Positions 47,784-57,043 of a stretch of 64,000 bases of DNA are shown one piece after another. The stretch spans positions 682,001-746,000 of the forward strand of contig JAEWGW010000025.1 in NCBI GenBank assembly GCA_023388055.1. Reading direction: 5' to 3'. The notes under the pieces are model-generated. The model saw only the letters and a program-made list of their open reading frames with translations. It did not search any database and was not told where the DNA came from. Numbering within the stretch: the stretch's first letter is position 1; every line of letters starts with the position of its first letter. Origin of the DNA: Bacillota bacterium (GTDB taxonomy: Bacteria; Bacillota; Bacilli; Paenibacillales; NBRC-103111). The position numbers were made by a program, and so were the translations under genes.

Positions 47784-50700
47784 TTATTTGCGTTTAGGCA
47801 TAAACGGCCACCAGTTGCCCCGGCCGAAGAGCTTCACCATGACGGGTACCACAAATTGCAGGAACAAGAGCGCGTACAGGAACAAACCGGCCAAAACCAC
47901 AGTGGCGATCTGCAAAAGCGACATTACACCCGACGGATACATGGCGGCGAAGGTGCCGGCCAGAATGATCACGGCGGACACGATGACAGTGCCCATCTTT
48001 TTCATGGCAATAAGAATGGCGGCTTCGGCGGTTTCATCATCCTTATGCTCATTGAACCGATCCATCAGGAAGATACTGTAATCCACACCCAGCGCCATCA
48101 ACATGACAAATCCGAAGAAGGGGATCGCCCAGCTAGTGCCCGTATGGCCCAGAATACGAACGAAGATCAGCTCGTTTACCGCCAGGGACGAGAAGTAGCA
48201 GACCGCCAGGGAGCCGATCAGGTAAATGGGCATCACCAGGGAACGCAGCAGAATGATGAGAACCAGAGTGATGCCGATCAGCATCAGCAGCACGGTGCGT
48301 TTGTAGTCGGAGCTGGACATGTTGTCCAGATCATGGTACACCGAGGTAACGCCGCTTATGCCGATTTGGCTGCCCTCCAGGGCAGTACCCTGAATGGCCT
48401 TTTCCGCTGCCTCCCGGATGCCGTCAACAGAGCCCATAGCTTCAGCCTCGTAGGGATTGGTAGCCAGCACCAGCTCGAAGCTGGCAAGCTTCTTGTCCGG
48501 CGACAGGTAGGTGGCCAGCACCTGCTGGAACTGCGGGTTCTGCGCCGCTTCCTTGGGGAAGAACCAGCCGGAGGTTTCCTTGTCCTGGGCGGCGGCCAAC
48601 TCGTTCAAGTAAGCCTGAGCTGCGGCAAGGCCGGTTTGAACCTGGCCGATGCCGCCTGCGCTTTGGTCCAGGCCGCTGACCAACTGCTGCAGCTGTCCGC
48701 CAACGGAGGAGAAGCCGTTAGCCAGCTCACCCTGGCCTTGGGCCAGTTGGGTCAGCCCTGCCTGGATGGCGGGCAGGTTAGCCACGGCCTGGTTTTGGCC
48801 GTTGGCGGCGGCAGTTAGCCCAGCTTCCAGGCTGGTGGCCCCTTGGCCCACCTGCTTGATGCCGCCGGCGACACCGGATTGCCCGGCGACAAGCTGGGAC
48901 AGACCGGCATTAGCCGATACCAGGCCGGTCTGGACATTGCCGAGCTGGGCGGTAAGCTGGCCCAGCCCAGCCTCCAGTTCGCCGATCCCCTTGGCGGTCT
49001 GAGCCACGGTTTGGCGGACGGCGATGTAGTCGCTGTCCTCGGCCAGTCCCGGGAATTTGCCGTCCAGCGCAGCAAACCGGGCTTCCAGCGATGCCAGCGC
49101 AGCGGCGGAGTCCTTCAGTCCGGCCTGCACGGCATTATACATCCCGGTGAGCTGGCCCAGCCCGTTTTTGGCGGCCTCGTAGCCGCTCAGCAGCTGATTG
49201 CCGCTGTCCGCCAGCTGTTGAGCGCTTTTCTCCAAGGCGGCGATGCCGTTGGCCAAATCTCCGGCGCCGGTTGCGCCGCTGCGGACGCCCTGCTCAATGC
49301 GGGTGAGCCCGGTTTGCAGCTCCTCCACTCCGGTTTTCAGCTTGCCTGTGCCGTCAACCAGCTGGTTGATGCCGTCCGTAGCCTGCGCCATCTGGGGGGC
49401 GGAGCCGCTTAAGGACTTGGAGGCCTCGGCAAGACCGTTCTTGATGGTCTCCAGCCCCGCGCTGCCCTGACCCAGTCCGTCGCTGACGGTTTTGGCCTGG
49501 CTGGCTACGGCGAATTCTGGCATCTCCTCCCCCAGAGGACGGGTGAGGCTGCGCACCTTGGCTACACCGGGAGCACGGAGCAGCTCGCGGGAAACCTTTT
49601 CGATGACGCCGAAGGCTTCTTCATTATCCAGCGTTTTGTCGCTTTCCAGCACCACCTTGGTGGTCATGGCTTCACCGGGACCGAAGCTGTCGGCCACCAG
49701 ATTGAAGCCCTTCACGGAATCATAGTTTTCTCCGATTTCATTCAAGGAATTGAAGGAGAGGGTGCCCTTGTAGCTGAGCAGAAGGGGCACAACAATGACT
49801 GCGGCCAACAGCAGCGCAGCCCAGGGCTTGCGCAGGGAGAAACTCCCGGTTGCCGCCCACATGCGGCTTTCCTGATGCTCGCTGGACCGTTTGGAGGGCC
49901 AGAACAGCCGTCCGCCCAATAGAGCCATGAAGAATGGCACGATGGTAAACAAAGCCGCCAGCAGCACAGCGACGCCAATGGCTACAGCCGTGGCGGACTG
50001 GTACAGCTTGAAGCTGGCCAAACCGATGGTGGAGAAACCCACCAAGGCGGCCAAGCCGCTAAAAATAACGGTCCGTCCTGCAGTGGAATAGGTTCTGACA
50101 ATAGCTTCCTGGACCTGCCCGGGGTTATGGGCCAGCTCTTCCTTAAACCGGCTGAGCAGAAGAATACAGTAGTCCGTACCGATTCCGAACAGCACCGCCA
50201 CTAAGAATATCTGCGTAAAGTTGGAAATGGGGAAGTTCAGCTGATCCACCAGGAAGGCAACGATGGACTGGCTGGCCAGATAGGTAATGCCCACCGTCAC
50301 CAGAGGGACTAGCGGGGCAACCACAGACCGGAATACCAGAACCAGCACGAACAGGATGAAAAAAACAGTGATCAGCTCCGTACGCTGCAGGCCTTTCTCC
50401 GAGCTGATGACCACATCCTCGTCAATTAGATGCTGGCCGGTCAAATAATGCTCCACCGGAAGCTTCTCCATGGGCTTTTGCAAGGCCTCACGGATGTCCG
50501 CAGTGTCCCGGCCGTTCTGCTTCACATTCACCATGGCGATCATGGTTTTGTTGTCCTTGGCCGCCATCTGGGATTCCAGCTCCTTGCTGTCGAAGGCGGA
50601 CATCATGCTGGTGATGCCCAGGCTCTGGGCGGAGGACTTCAACTGGCCCAGCGTCGCACTGATAGCTTCCTTGTCGGAGGCTGTTAAACCCGCAGCATTG

Positions 50701-50915
50701 TGAAACACCGCGATGATGGATAACTCATCAGGATCCTTGGTCTGATGGCGTTCCTGCATCTCGGCGGCCAATACGGAAGGATAACCCTCGGGAAGGGCGA
50801 TCCCGCCTTTTTCCCGGACGAGATTGGCCATGCTGGGAGCTGTCATCAAAAGCGCCACAAGGCCGCCGATCCAAATGGCCATAAGGAGCCAACGGCTTTT
50901 CAAAATCATCTTCAT
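47784..50915 (-). CDS. MMPL/RND-family transporter, YdfJ-like
   Basis: 1043 residues. Two MMPL halves, each with about six membrane helices (first FILFVLVLVFRSVVAPLVPLV, GIGTDYCILLLSRFKEE; second PFFGFVMLMALGVDYSIFLMDRF). Between them a ~330-residue extracellular domain made of repeating G-L/I-x-x-[LQ] units (ANAGLSQLVAGQSGVAGGI and so on) that predicts a long coiled-coil like YhgE/Pip. It probably exports lipids or toxic hydrophobic compounds. Overlaps the MarR gene by four bases, and so is likely controlled by it. Confidence 0.92.
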   Translation of the reverse strand: MKMILKSRWLLMAIWIGGLVALLMTAPSMANLVREKGGIALPEGYPSVLAAEMQERHQTKDPDELSIIAVFHNAAGLTASDKEAISATLGQLKSSAQSLGITSMMSAFDSKELESQMAAKDNKTMIAMVNVKQNGRDTADIREALQKPMEKLPVEHYLTGQHLIDEDVVISSEKGLQRTELITVFFILFVLVLVFRSVVAPLVPLVTVGITYLASQSIVAFLVDQLNFPISNFTQIFLVAVLFGIGTDYCILLLSRFKEELAHNPGQVQEAIVRTYSTAGRTVIFSGLAALVGFSTIGLASFKLYQSATAVAIGVAVLLAALFTIVPFFMALLGGRLFWPSKRSSEHQESRMWAATGSFSLRKPWAALLLAAVIVVPLLLSYKGTLSFNSLNEIGENYDSVKGFNLVADSFGPGEAMTTKVVLESDKTLDNEEAFGVIEKVSRELLRAPGVAKVRSLTRPLGEEMPEFAVASQAKTVSDGLGQGSAGLETIKNGLAEASKSLSGSAPQMAQATDGINQLVDGTGKLKTGVEELQTGLTRIEQGVRSGATGAGDLANGIAALEKSAQQLADSGNQLLSGYEAAKNGLGQLTGMYNAVQAGLKDSAAALASLEARFAALDGKFPGLAEDSDYIAVRQTVAQTAKGIGELEAGLGQLTAQLGNVQTGLVSANAGLSQLVAGQSGVAGGIKQVGQGATSLEAGLTAAANGQNQAVANLPAIQAGLTQLAQGQGELANGFSSVGGQLQQLVSGLDQSAGGIGQVQTGLAAAQAYLNELAAAQDKETSGWFFPKEAAQNPQFQQVLATYLSPDKKLASFELVLATNPYEAEAMGSVDGIREAAEKAIQGTALEGSQIGISGVTSVYHDLDNMSSSDYKRTVLLMLIGITLVLIILLRSLVMPIYLIGSLAVCYFSSLAVNELIFVRILGHTGTSWAIPFFGFVMLMALGVDYSIFLMDRFNEHKDDETAEAAILIAMKKMGTVIVSAVIILAGTFAAMYPSGVMSLLQIATVVLAGLFLYALLFLQFVVPVMVKLFGRGNWWPFMPKRK

Positions 50916-51367
50916 GGGTGTTCTCCTCCATTGTTTACGGAAATAATGTTGCCGATTTTTTCGTAGATCCGGATAAAGGCCTCCGCTTCCTCCTCCTCCA
51001 GCTGCTGCAGATAGAATTCCACAAACTGCCGGATTTTTTCCTGAGTGGCGTGATAAACCGTTTGGCCGGCCTCCGTGGTTTGAAGATACACCACACGCCG
51101 GTCCACTTCATCGCGGATGCGGGTCACATATCCCTTGGTAACCAGCCTGTCGACCATTGCGGTAACCGCGCTCCGGTTGACCCCGCAGGCCTCGGCCAGA
51201 CGGGAAGCCGGACAAGGACCGTGCTTGGACAGGAAACGGACCGCAAAATACTGCTCCATGGTCATTTCCTGGACCAGCTCCGCCACAATGGAGGCAATCA
51301 TCCGGGTGGCGAAGAGGTACACATCCTCGTACCGTGAAATCAGGGCATCAAGTTTTTTGGACTCCAT
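50912..51367 (-). CDS. MarR-family repressor
   Basis: 151 residues from the ATG at 51367 (AGGAGGTTGATT). Winged helix ASRLAEACGVNRSAVTAMVDRLVTKGYV with the D-x-R-D/R wing (RDEVDRRVVYL). First gene of the operon with the MMPL exporter, the usual arrangement of a substrate-inducible efflux system. Confidence 0.93.
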   Translation of the reverse strand: MESKKLDALISRYEDVYLFATRMIASIVAELVQEMTMEQYFAVRFLSKHGPCPASRLAEACGVNRSAVTAMVDRLVTKGYVTRIRDEVDRRVVYLQTTEAGQTVYHATQEKIRQFVEFYLQQLEEEEAEAFIRIYEKIGNIISVNNGGEHP

Positions 51368-51430
51368 AATCAACCTCCTAACACTCCCCGACTGGAGTCA
51401 GCTTCATTCGGGCTTGGCCATTTAATTCAA

Positions 51431-51483
51431 CAGGTGAACTATTCACTTGGGTAATTATAAGAAAATGGCCACGCTGCTGTCAA
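51431..51483 (-). promoter_or_regulatory. Promoter and operator of the MarR-MMPL operon
   Basis: On the minus strand: TTGACA (51483-51478), 18 bases, TATAAT (51459-51454), then the near-palindrome AAGTGAATAGTTCACCT (about 51432-51448) at the transcription start, suited to MarR autorepression. Confidence 0.85.
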
Positions 51484-51583
51484 CCGAATTCCTTAAAGCT
51501 CGAGTTTGTACGCAGGGAGTGGACAATTCCGGTTCTGATTCCTTTATTGTGGCAAATAAGGCCGGGTTTCTCTCCATATAACA

Positions 51584-51609
51584 CAAAAAAAGCCCACCTG
51601 AGGGTGGGC
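51584..51609 (-). terminator. Intrinsic terminator of the GNAT gene
   Basis: GCCCACC-CTC-GGTGGGC hairpin, T-run on the minus strand. Confidence 0.92.
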
Positions 51610-51621
51610 CGTGCATGGCGA

Positions 51622-52095
51622 TTAGCTGGTACAGCCGGGGGTGGAGTCTGAGGAACAGCAGGCATCCCTGTGGTCCGCTTCAATGTCTTGGGAATAAAGC
51701 AGAATATTACCGCGTCTGAGCCAGCCTTGCCCGCTCCAGAAGGTCTGTCCCAGCTCGTTGTTTTCCAGCACCATGATATGGCACTTCATGATGTTTTGCC
51801 TGCCCAATGCCTCCAGAGCTGCTTGGACCAGCTGTCTGCCCGTTCCTTGCCCGCGGCAGACGGCGCTGACAGCCAGGTGATAAAGGAAGCCGCGGCGTCC
51901 GTCATGACCGGCCAGAACCGTACCCTGGACCCCGCCGGTATTATCCTCCGCCACAAAGCTTAAGCCGGGATTCCGCTCCAGGAATCGGCGGATATTGTCC
52001 TCGCTGTCAGAGGCGCTTAGTCCCATGCCGGGCGTACGGCTCCATAAGTCATACGCCAGAGGGTAGTCCTCCATAAGGAAGGGGCGGATTTTCAT
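51622..52095 (-). CDS. GNAT N-acetyltransferase
   Basis: 157 residues from the ATG at 52095 (AAAGGAG). Acetyl-CoA loop CRGQGTGRQLVQAAL (Q/R-x-x-G-x-G) preceded by the strand GFLYHLAVSAV; FWSGQGWLRRGN near the end. The C-terminus carries a Cys pair (DACCSSD...). Substrate unknown. Confidence 0.9.
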   Translation of the reverse strand: MKIRPFLMEDYPLAYDLWSRTPGMGLSASDSEDNIRRFLERNPGLSFVAEDNTGGVQGTVLAGHDGRRGFLYHLAVSAVCRGQGTGRQLVQAALEALGRQNIMKCHIMVLENNELGQTFWSGQGWLRRGNILLYSQDIEADHRDACCSSDSTPGCTS

Positions 52096-52130
52096 AACGA
52101 CGGCTCCTTTTTGGTCGGCATGGTCCATGG

Positions 52131-53231
52131 TTAATCAATATACTCCGGCTGGTACTCGTCCTCCGGCTTGCGGATCCAGCGCTTCAGGTATCCCTGTTCA
52201 TTCAAGGCTTTGATGGTGATGATCAGCACCGGCGACAGAATCAATCCCGCTACCCCGAACAGGGAGAGGGAGATGATCATAAACGCCAGCATCGTAAAGG
52301 CGGACACTCCCAGGGAGTCGCCGGTAATTTTGGGCTCCAGAATCTGTCTGACCAGCAGCACAATAGCGGTGAGGATGGAGATTTTGATGGCCAGCACCGT
52401 CTCCCCGACGATCAGCAGGTAGGCGATCCAAGGCAGGAAAAAGGTGGATATGCCCAATAGCGGCAGCACGTCGAAGAAGGCGCACAGAAGAGCCACCGAA
52501 AACGCATTTCCCACATTAAACAGCAGAAGACCGATGAACACCAGCACCCCTGAAATGGATACCAGCTTTATGGTGGACTTGATATATGTAACAATACCGC
52601 GAAGCACATTTTCCCGGAGAAACGTAAATGCTACCTTAAAGGTGCCGGGGGTATGCTCTCTGGCCATCCGCTTCCAGGTCTCAATCTCCACACTCAGGAA
52701 ATAAGCCAGAATGGTGCCGATGAAGAAGTTCGCCAGAAAGCTGGTGAAGGAGGTGAACTTGCTCATCAGCCATCCTACGACAATAGTGGTGAAGGAGGAG
52801 ATATATTTGGCCATGGTGGAAACATATTGCACGATCTGGTCCGCCAAGTCGGGAGGCAGATTGTCCCAGCGATGCTTGAGGTCATTGATATTCTGGTACA
52901 CCTGATCCTGGAAGTTGGTGCTGAAGGTGGGAATCAGGCCCTTGATATTGTCCAGCTGGGTAATCAGAATGGCGCTGAGTCCTACCAGAATGGCCAGGAT
53001 GATAATAATGAACAGCAGCAGGGAAATGGCAGTTGCCAGCGACTTCTTGACACCCTTCCGGTTCAGGGAGCGGGCCAGCGGCTCAATGGCGGCGAAAATC
53101 AGCAGGGCCCAGAATATGGGGGCACCCAGCTTATACAGATAACTGAACAGGAGCATAAACAGATATACGGTGACAATCATTAAGGCAATATCAAATGCCG
53201 TTTTATAGTATTTTTTATAAAAGGACATCAT
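52131..53231 (-). CDS. AI-2E-family (YdbI/PerM-type) permease
   Basis: 366 residues from the ATG at 53231 (TTG 53267 is an alternative). About seven or eight membrane helices; the signatures FFDVLPLLGISTFFLPWIAYLL and RQILEPKITGDSLGVSAF are typical. Despite the family name these are often Na/H-type or unknown transporters. A 35-base gap to the GNAT gene suggests cotranscription. Confidence 0.9.
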   Translation of the reverse strand: MMSFYKKYYKTAFDIALMIVTVYLFMLLFSYLYKLGAPIFWALLIFAAIEPLARSLNRKGVKKSLATAISLLLFIIIILAILVGLSAILITQLDNIKGLIPTFSTNFQDQVYQNINDLKHRWDNLPPDLADQIVQYVSTMAKYISSFTTIVVGWLMSKFTSFTSFLANFFIGTILAYFLSVEIETWKRMAREHTPGTFKVAFTFLRENVLRGIVTYIKSTIKLVSISGVLVFIGLLLFNVGNAFSVALLCAFFDVLPLLGISTFFLPWIAYLLIVGETVLAIKISILTAIVLLVRQILEPKITGDSLGVSAFTMLAFMIISLSLFGVAGLILSPVLIITIKALNEQGYLKRWIRKPEDEYQPEYID

Positions 53232-53305
53232 GGTCTGGCGAGTTCCCTCCCTGGTTAGTTTGGACAAGCCGGCAAACAGGTGTGTGCGGGTTAACCCTCA
53301 GCAGG

Positions 53306-53671
53306 TCAGGTCCACTTGGCCGCCCATAGCTTCATTTCCTTCAAGATTTGGTGCAGATCCTGACCCTTGGGGGTGAGGCGGTACTCCACCGTAACCGGTA
53401 CGGTTGGGAAGGCGTGGCGCTCCAGCACACCCTGCTCCTCCAGATGCCGCAGCGTGTCCGTTAATGCCTTGGGGCTGATGCCGGAAACGGTCCGCTGCAG
53501 CTCGCCAAAACGTTTGGTCCCGCAGAACAGCTCCCGGAGCACAAGAAACGCCCATTTGCCGCCGATCACGTGCAAGGTCTTTTCAATGGAGCATTCAATC
53601 ACCGACGGTTGCTTCGGAATGTAGTTGCTGGTGTTGGAGCGTGCAGCCTCGGCGAGTTTAGGTTGACACAT
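53306..53671 (-). CDS. HxlR-family regulator
   Basis: 121 residues. VIECSIEKTLHVIGGKWAFLVLRELF, RFGELQRTVSGISPKALTDTLRHLEEQGVL and VPVTVEYRLTPKGQDL are the HxlR motifs. The single cysteine near residue 27 (IECSIEKT) may be redox-sensitive, as in HypR/YodB relatives. The regulated gene is not clear. Confidence 0.92.
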   Translation of the reverse strand: MCQPKLAEAARSNTSNYIPKQPSVIECSIEKTLHVIGGKWAFLVLRELFCGTKRFGELQRTVSGISPKALTDTLRHLEEQGVLERHAFPTVPVTVEYRLTPKGQDLHQILKEMKLWAAKWT

Positions 53672-53761
53672 GTAAACGGTCCTCCTTGTCCGATAAGTTG
53701 TAGGATATTTACACCTTACACAATGAAGAGAGCAGAAGCAATACTAACCGGTTCTTTCCCC

Positions 53762-53793
53762 AAAAAAAGGGCCCTCTCCATATGGAGAAGGCA
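53762..53793 (-). terminator. Intrinsic terminator of the thiamine operon
   Basis: GCCTTCTCCATATGGAGAGGGC hairpin region (53771-53792) followed on the minus strand by CTTTTTTT. Confidence 0.88.
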
Positions 53794-53807
53794 CTGGAAG
53801 GTGGTGT

Positions 53808-54935
53808 TTACAGACTTATGGTCTGCCCGGCCGGCTCAACCAGACAATCCCAGTCCTTAAACACCGGCTGGAAGCCGGCTTTGTACAGCATACGCCGGAT
53901 ATCCTCTACACTGCGGTCATCGGAAATTTCAAATTGCGGAGTGCCTTCTCCGGTATGGCCGCCCACCTCCGTAGAGACGCCCGCCGACATTTTGGTAATG
54001 CCCAGATGAACCAGATGATCCCGCAGCTCCCCGCTTTCACGGGTGGAGAGGGTGATCCCGGCCCGGGGCATAAACAGGCGGTAGGCCAGCAGGATCTGAA
54101 CCAGATTCCGGTCCGAAACAAGAGACTGGGGATCGTATTCCCCCAGATACGGACGGAACCGGGGGGCGGACAGGCTGATTTCGCAATCCCGGTACTTGTC
54201 CTGCAGATAACGGGCGTGCATGCAGGTTTGGAAGGCCTCCCGCCGCCACTCGTACATCCCCAGCAGCGCCCCGATATTCACATTGCGGAAGCCGGCCTGA
54301 CATGCCCGCTCCGGCGCCTCCAGACGGTTGCGGTACACCCGCTTGGGGCCCTTGATGTGGATTTGACTGTAGGTATCCCGGTGGTACACCTCCTGGTACA
54401 AGGTGAGCCCGTCCGCACCCGCCTCCACCAGCTGGCGGTATTCCTCGGTGCGGAGGGGGAAGATTTCGATGCTTACGGACGGGAAGAACTCCCGCAGAAC
54501 CTGGACACAATCCACCAGATAATCCATCGGCGTCGCCGGGCGGGATTCACCGGTCAGCATAAGCACATGCTTGAGGCCTGTGGCGGCGATGGTTTGGGCT
54601 TCCTTGCGCAGCTGGTCCATGGACAGCCGTTTGCGGGGGAATTCAAAGTCGGCGCTAAAGCTGCAATACGTGCACTTGTTGATGCAGAAGTCGGACACAT
54701 ACATCGGGGTAAACAGCTGCATGGCATACCCGAAGTGGGTACGGGTCAGCCGTTGGGCCTTCTGTGCCATAACCTCCAGGAAAGGCTCGGCGGCAGGAGA
54801 GAGAAGCGCCAGAAGATCCCGCTCCTCCAGCCGGTCCCGGGATAAGGCGCGGCGTACATCGTGCGGGCCAAGCTCTTTCCACAGGTCTTCGTAGGGGTAA
54901 TGCTCAAGCCGTTCCAGTATAGGGCCACAGCTCAT
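53808..54935 (-). CDS. thiH: 2-iminoacetate synthase
   Basis: 375 residues from the ATG at 54935 (AAGGAGG; a GTG nine bases earlier is possible). Radical SAM motif CINKCTYC (~82-89) in FCINKCTYCSF; tyrosine is cleaved to dehydroglycine and p-cresol for thiazole formation. Many aerobic Bacillota use glycine oxidase ThiO instead, so this points to the oxygen-sensitive route. Last gene of the operon. Confidence 0.95.
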   Translation of the reverse strand: MSCGPILERLEHYPYEDLWKELGPHDVRRALSRDRLEERDLLALLSPAAEPFLEVMAQKAQRLTRTHFGYAMQLFTPMYVSDFCINKCTYCSFSADFEFPRKRLSMDQLRKEAQTIAATGLKHVLMLTGESRPATPMDYLVDCVQVLREFFPSVSIEIFPLRTEEYRQLVEAGADGLTLYQEVYHRDTYSQIHIKGPKRVYRNRLEAPERACQAGFRNVNIGALLGMYEWRREAFQTCMHARYLQDKYRDCEISLSAPRFRPYLGEYDPQSLVSDRNLVQILLAYRLFMPRAGITLSTRESGELRDHLVHLGITKMSAGVSTEVGGHTGEGTPQFEISDDRSVEDIRRMLYKAGFQPVFKDWDCLVEPAGQTISL

Positions 54936-54972
54936 GGCCGTCACCTCCTTGAATAATTGGTGGGGTGAGCCG

Positions 54973-55743
54973 TCAGGCTCCCAGGAATCCGGTGAGGGGC
55001 GAGGAGGCGGATGCCGCTTCCGTTACTGGACCCAGTCCGGACAGATAAGCCTGGCGCCCGGCCCGGACGGCATCGCGGAAGGCCGCCGCCATCCCCATGG
55101 GATCGCGGGCGGTAGCAATGGCCGTGTTAAGCAGGACCGCAGAGGCGCCCATCTCCATGGCTTCCGCTGCTTCGGAGGGTCTGCCGATGCCGGCATCCAC
55201 AATAACGGGAATGTCCATTTCCTCGATCAGGATGCCGATGAGCTCCTTGGTCCGGAGCCCTCTGTTGGTCCCAATGGGAGAGCCCAGGGGCATGACGGCA
55301 GCTGCTCCGGCGTCGCGCATCCTTACGGCGGCGGACAGATCGGGGCTCATATACGGCAGCACCACAAAACCCTCCTCCGCCAGAATTTCCGTTGCGCGCA
55401 CCGTCTCCGCATTGTCAGGCAGCAGATGCTTCTGGTCCTTGATTACTTCAATCTTGACCCAGTTGCCCATTCCCGCTGCCTTGGCCAGACGGGCGATGCG
55501 TACTGCCTCCTCTGCGGTGCGGGCGCCGGAGGTATTCGGCAAGAGCACCATCTCCTTGGGAATATGGGTGAGGATATTCTCTTCCGTCGAGGAGGGATCA
55601 ACCCGCCTCAGGGCAACGGTAATCACCTGGGCGCCGGAATTGGCGACCACCTCGGGAATCAGGGCATTCCTGCTGTATTTGCCGGTGCCGATAAACAAAC
55701 GGCTGGACAGGGCTTGGCCCCCGATATGAAACAAATCCTCCAT
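54973..55743 (-). CDS. thiG: Thiazole synthase
   Basis: 256 residues. Joins dehydroglycine, DXP and the ThiS thiocarboxylate into the thiazole phosphate. Schiff-base lysine in VKIEVIKD (~97); SGARTAEEAVRIARLA, PLGSPIGTNRG and DAGIGRPSEAAEAMEMG are family motifs. Adjacent to thiS and thiH. Confidence 0.96.
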   Translation of the reverse strand: MEDLFHIGGQALSSRLFIGTGKYSRNALIPEVVANSGAQVITVALRRVDPSSTEENILTHIPKEMVLLPNTSGARTAEEAVRIARLAKAAGMGNWVKIEVIKDQKHLLPDNAETVRATEILAEEGFVVLPYMSPDLSAAVRMRDAGAAAVMPLGSPIGTNRGLRTKELIGILIEEMDIPVIVDAGIGRPSEAAEAMEMGASAVLLNTAIATARDPMGMAAAFRDAVRAGRQAYLSGLGPVTEAASASSPLTGFLGA

Positions 55744-55812
55744 GAATAAAAACCTCCTTATAATGGGTGGAAAAGGACAGGGCGGAAAGGACAGAGCGGA
55801 AAGGGAGCGGTG

Positions 55813-56016
55813 TTATCCGCCGCCCACAACATGAACCATTTCGATGCAGTCGCCTTCGGTCAAAGCAGTGCCGTCATACTGCCGGCTGTTCAACACGGTG
55901 CCATTCAGCTCCACAATCACCATCGCCCGCCGCCATTCCGGCAAGGCCAGCAAGTCGGCCATACTGGAGCAATGATCGGGAGTGTGGAAGGGTTGGCCGT
56001 TAATCATCAGCTTCAT
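55813..56016 (-). CDS. thiS: Sulfur carrier protein ThiS
   Basis: 67 residues, ubiquitin-like, ending VVGGG so the C-terminal diglycine needed for adenylation and thiocarboxylate is present (one extra glycine). Overlaps the tenI gene by 17 bases. The adenylating enzyme ThiF is not in the window. Confidence 0.95.
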   Translation of the reverse strand: MKLMINGQPFHTPDHCSSMADLLALPEWRRAMVIVELNGTVLNSRQYDGTALTEGDCIEMVHVVGGG

Positions 56017-56638
56017 GTGGGATCACCTCCTTTAGAGCTGCTTCGCGGTAGTCCCGGGCAGCCTGGGCGGGATCGGCGGCGGCTCCGATGCCGGAGAGCA
56101 CCGCATAACCGGCCGCCCCGGTGCGCAGCACCCCGGGAACATGGGCAGGCTGGATTCCGCCCAAGGCAATGACGGGGCGGTTCCCCGCCAGCCGGACGGC
56201 CTCCTCCAGTAATTGGAGGCCCCGGGGTGGGATTCCCGGTTTGCTGGCGGAAGCATACACATGGCCAAATAGCACATAGTCGGCACCTTCTGTGAAAGCC
56301 TCCCCCGCCTCCTGAGGAGTATGCACCGACACCCCCACCAGCAGATGGGGCCACCGGTTTTTGACTGTGGAGGGCCTTAGGCTGTGCCATGCCAGCTGCA
56401 CTCCGCAGGCTCCCACAGCAAGCGCCACATCCACCCGGTCGTTGATCATAAGCTTGCCCGGGGGCACACCTTCCTGCAGGAGACGTTGGGCCCAGGCCTC
56501 CATTTCGCGGGCGGAGGCGGCCTTATTCCGCAGGTGGATGTAATCCACCCACGGGGCAGCCATGGCGGCCGCATGGAGGGAGGCGCCGAAGTTATCGCCT
56601 CCCGTGATCATATGCAGCTTAGGGGAAATCATTGGCAT
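56000..56638 (-). CDS. tenI: Thiazole tautomerase TenI-like
   Basis: 212 residues, ThiE/TenI barrel: WVDYIHLRNKAAS, KLMINDRVDVALAVGACGVQLAW, VGVSVHTPQEA, YVLFGHVYASASKPG. The segment AWHSL in place of the ThiE LGQ motif and the absent phosphate-loop residues favour TenI, which aromatises the thiazole. First gene of the operon under the TPP riboswitch. Confidence 0.9.
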   Translation of the reverse strand: MPMISPKLHMITGGDNFGASLHAAAMAAPWVDYIHLRNKAASAREMEAWAQRLLQEGVPPGKLMINDRVDVALAVGACGVQLAWHSLRPSTVKNRWPHLLVGVSVHTPQEAGEAFTEGADYVLFGHVYASASKPGIPPRGLQLLEEAVRLAGNRPVIALGGIQPAHVPGVLRTGAAGYAVLSGIGAAADPAQAARDYREAALKEVIPHEADD

Positions 56639-56674
56639 CGCCGCCTTTCGTTTGGGACACGGTCTAGTGAAAAT

Positions 56675-56706
56675 AAAAAAACTGTCCCCTGGATAAGGGA
56701 CAGTTT
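56675..56706 (-). terminator. Terminator of the TPP riboswitch expression platform
   Basis: AAACTGTCCC/GGGACAGTTT hairpin followed by T-run on the minus strand, between the aptamer and tenI. Confidence 0.9.
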
Positions 56707-56812
56707 GGAATCGGTGGAATCGGCTTGCCGTTGGCGGGGGCGGTGTGGATGATCCTGGCCGGATATCTTGCTGCCGCAGTCGCGTCGTCGGGTGTAGCCC
56801 AATCTCGTTCCC

Positions 56813-56892
56813 ACTTCCCTACGCTGGAATTGCCCAGATCAGGTTCAAAGGGTCCGGATCATCATCCGTCTCAGCCTTGCGGCCCCCCTAGT
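56813..56892 (-). ncRNA. TPP riboswitch aptamer
   Basis: Minus strand: ACTAGGGGGGCC...GGCTGAGA (P2/P3 with CUGAGA), then ACCCTTTGAACCTGATCTGG and the closing CCAGCGTAGGGAA, all matching the THI-box consensus. With the terminator at 56675-56706 it turns off tenI-thiS-thiG-thiH at high TPP. Confidence 0.97.
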
Positions 56893-57043
56893 GCGAATAG
56901 CGTTATGAACTTTTGCTGCACCCATCATAACACAAGCCAGGGCAGGTGGGAAGGGGAACCGGGCAACTCCAGTTGCTTCAAAAAAGCATTATCATATACA
57001 ATGGGGGATGTACAAGCGGATTGCAAAGAAGGAGATGTGGAAG

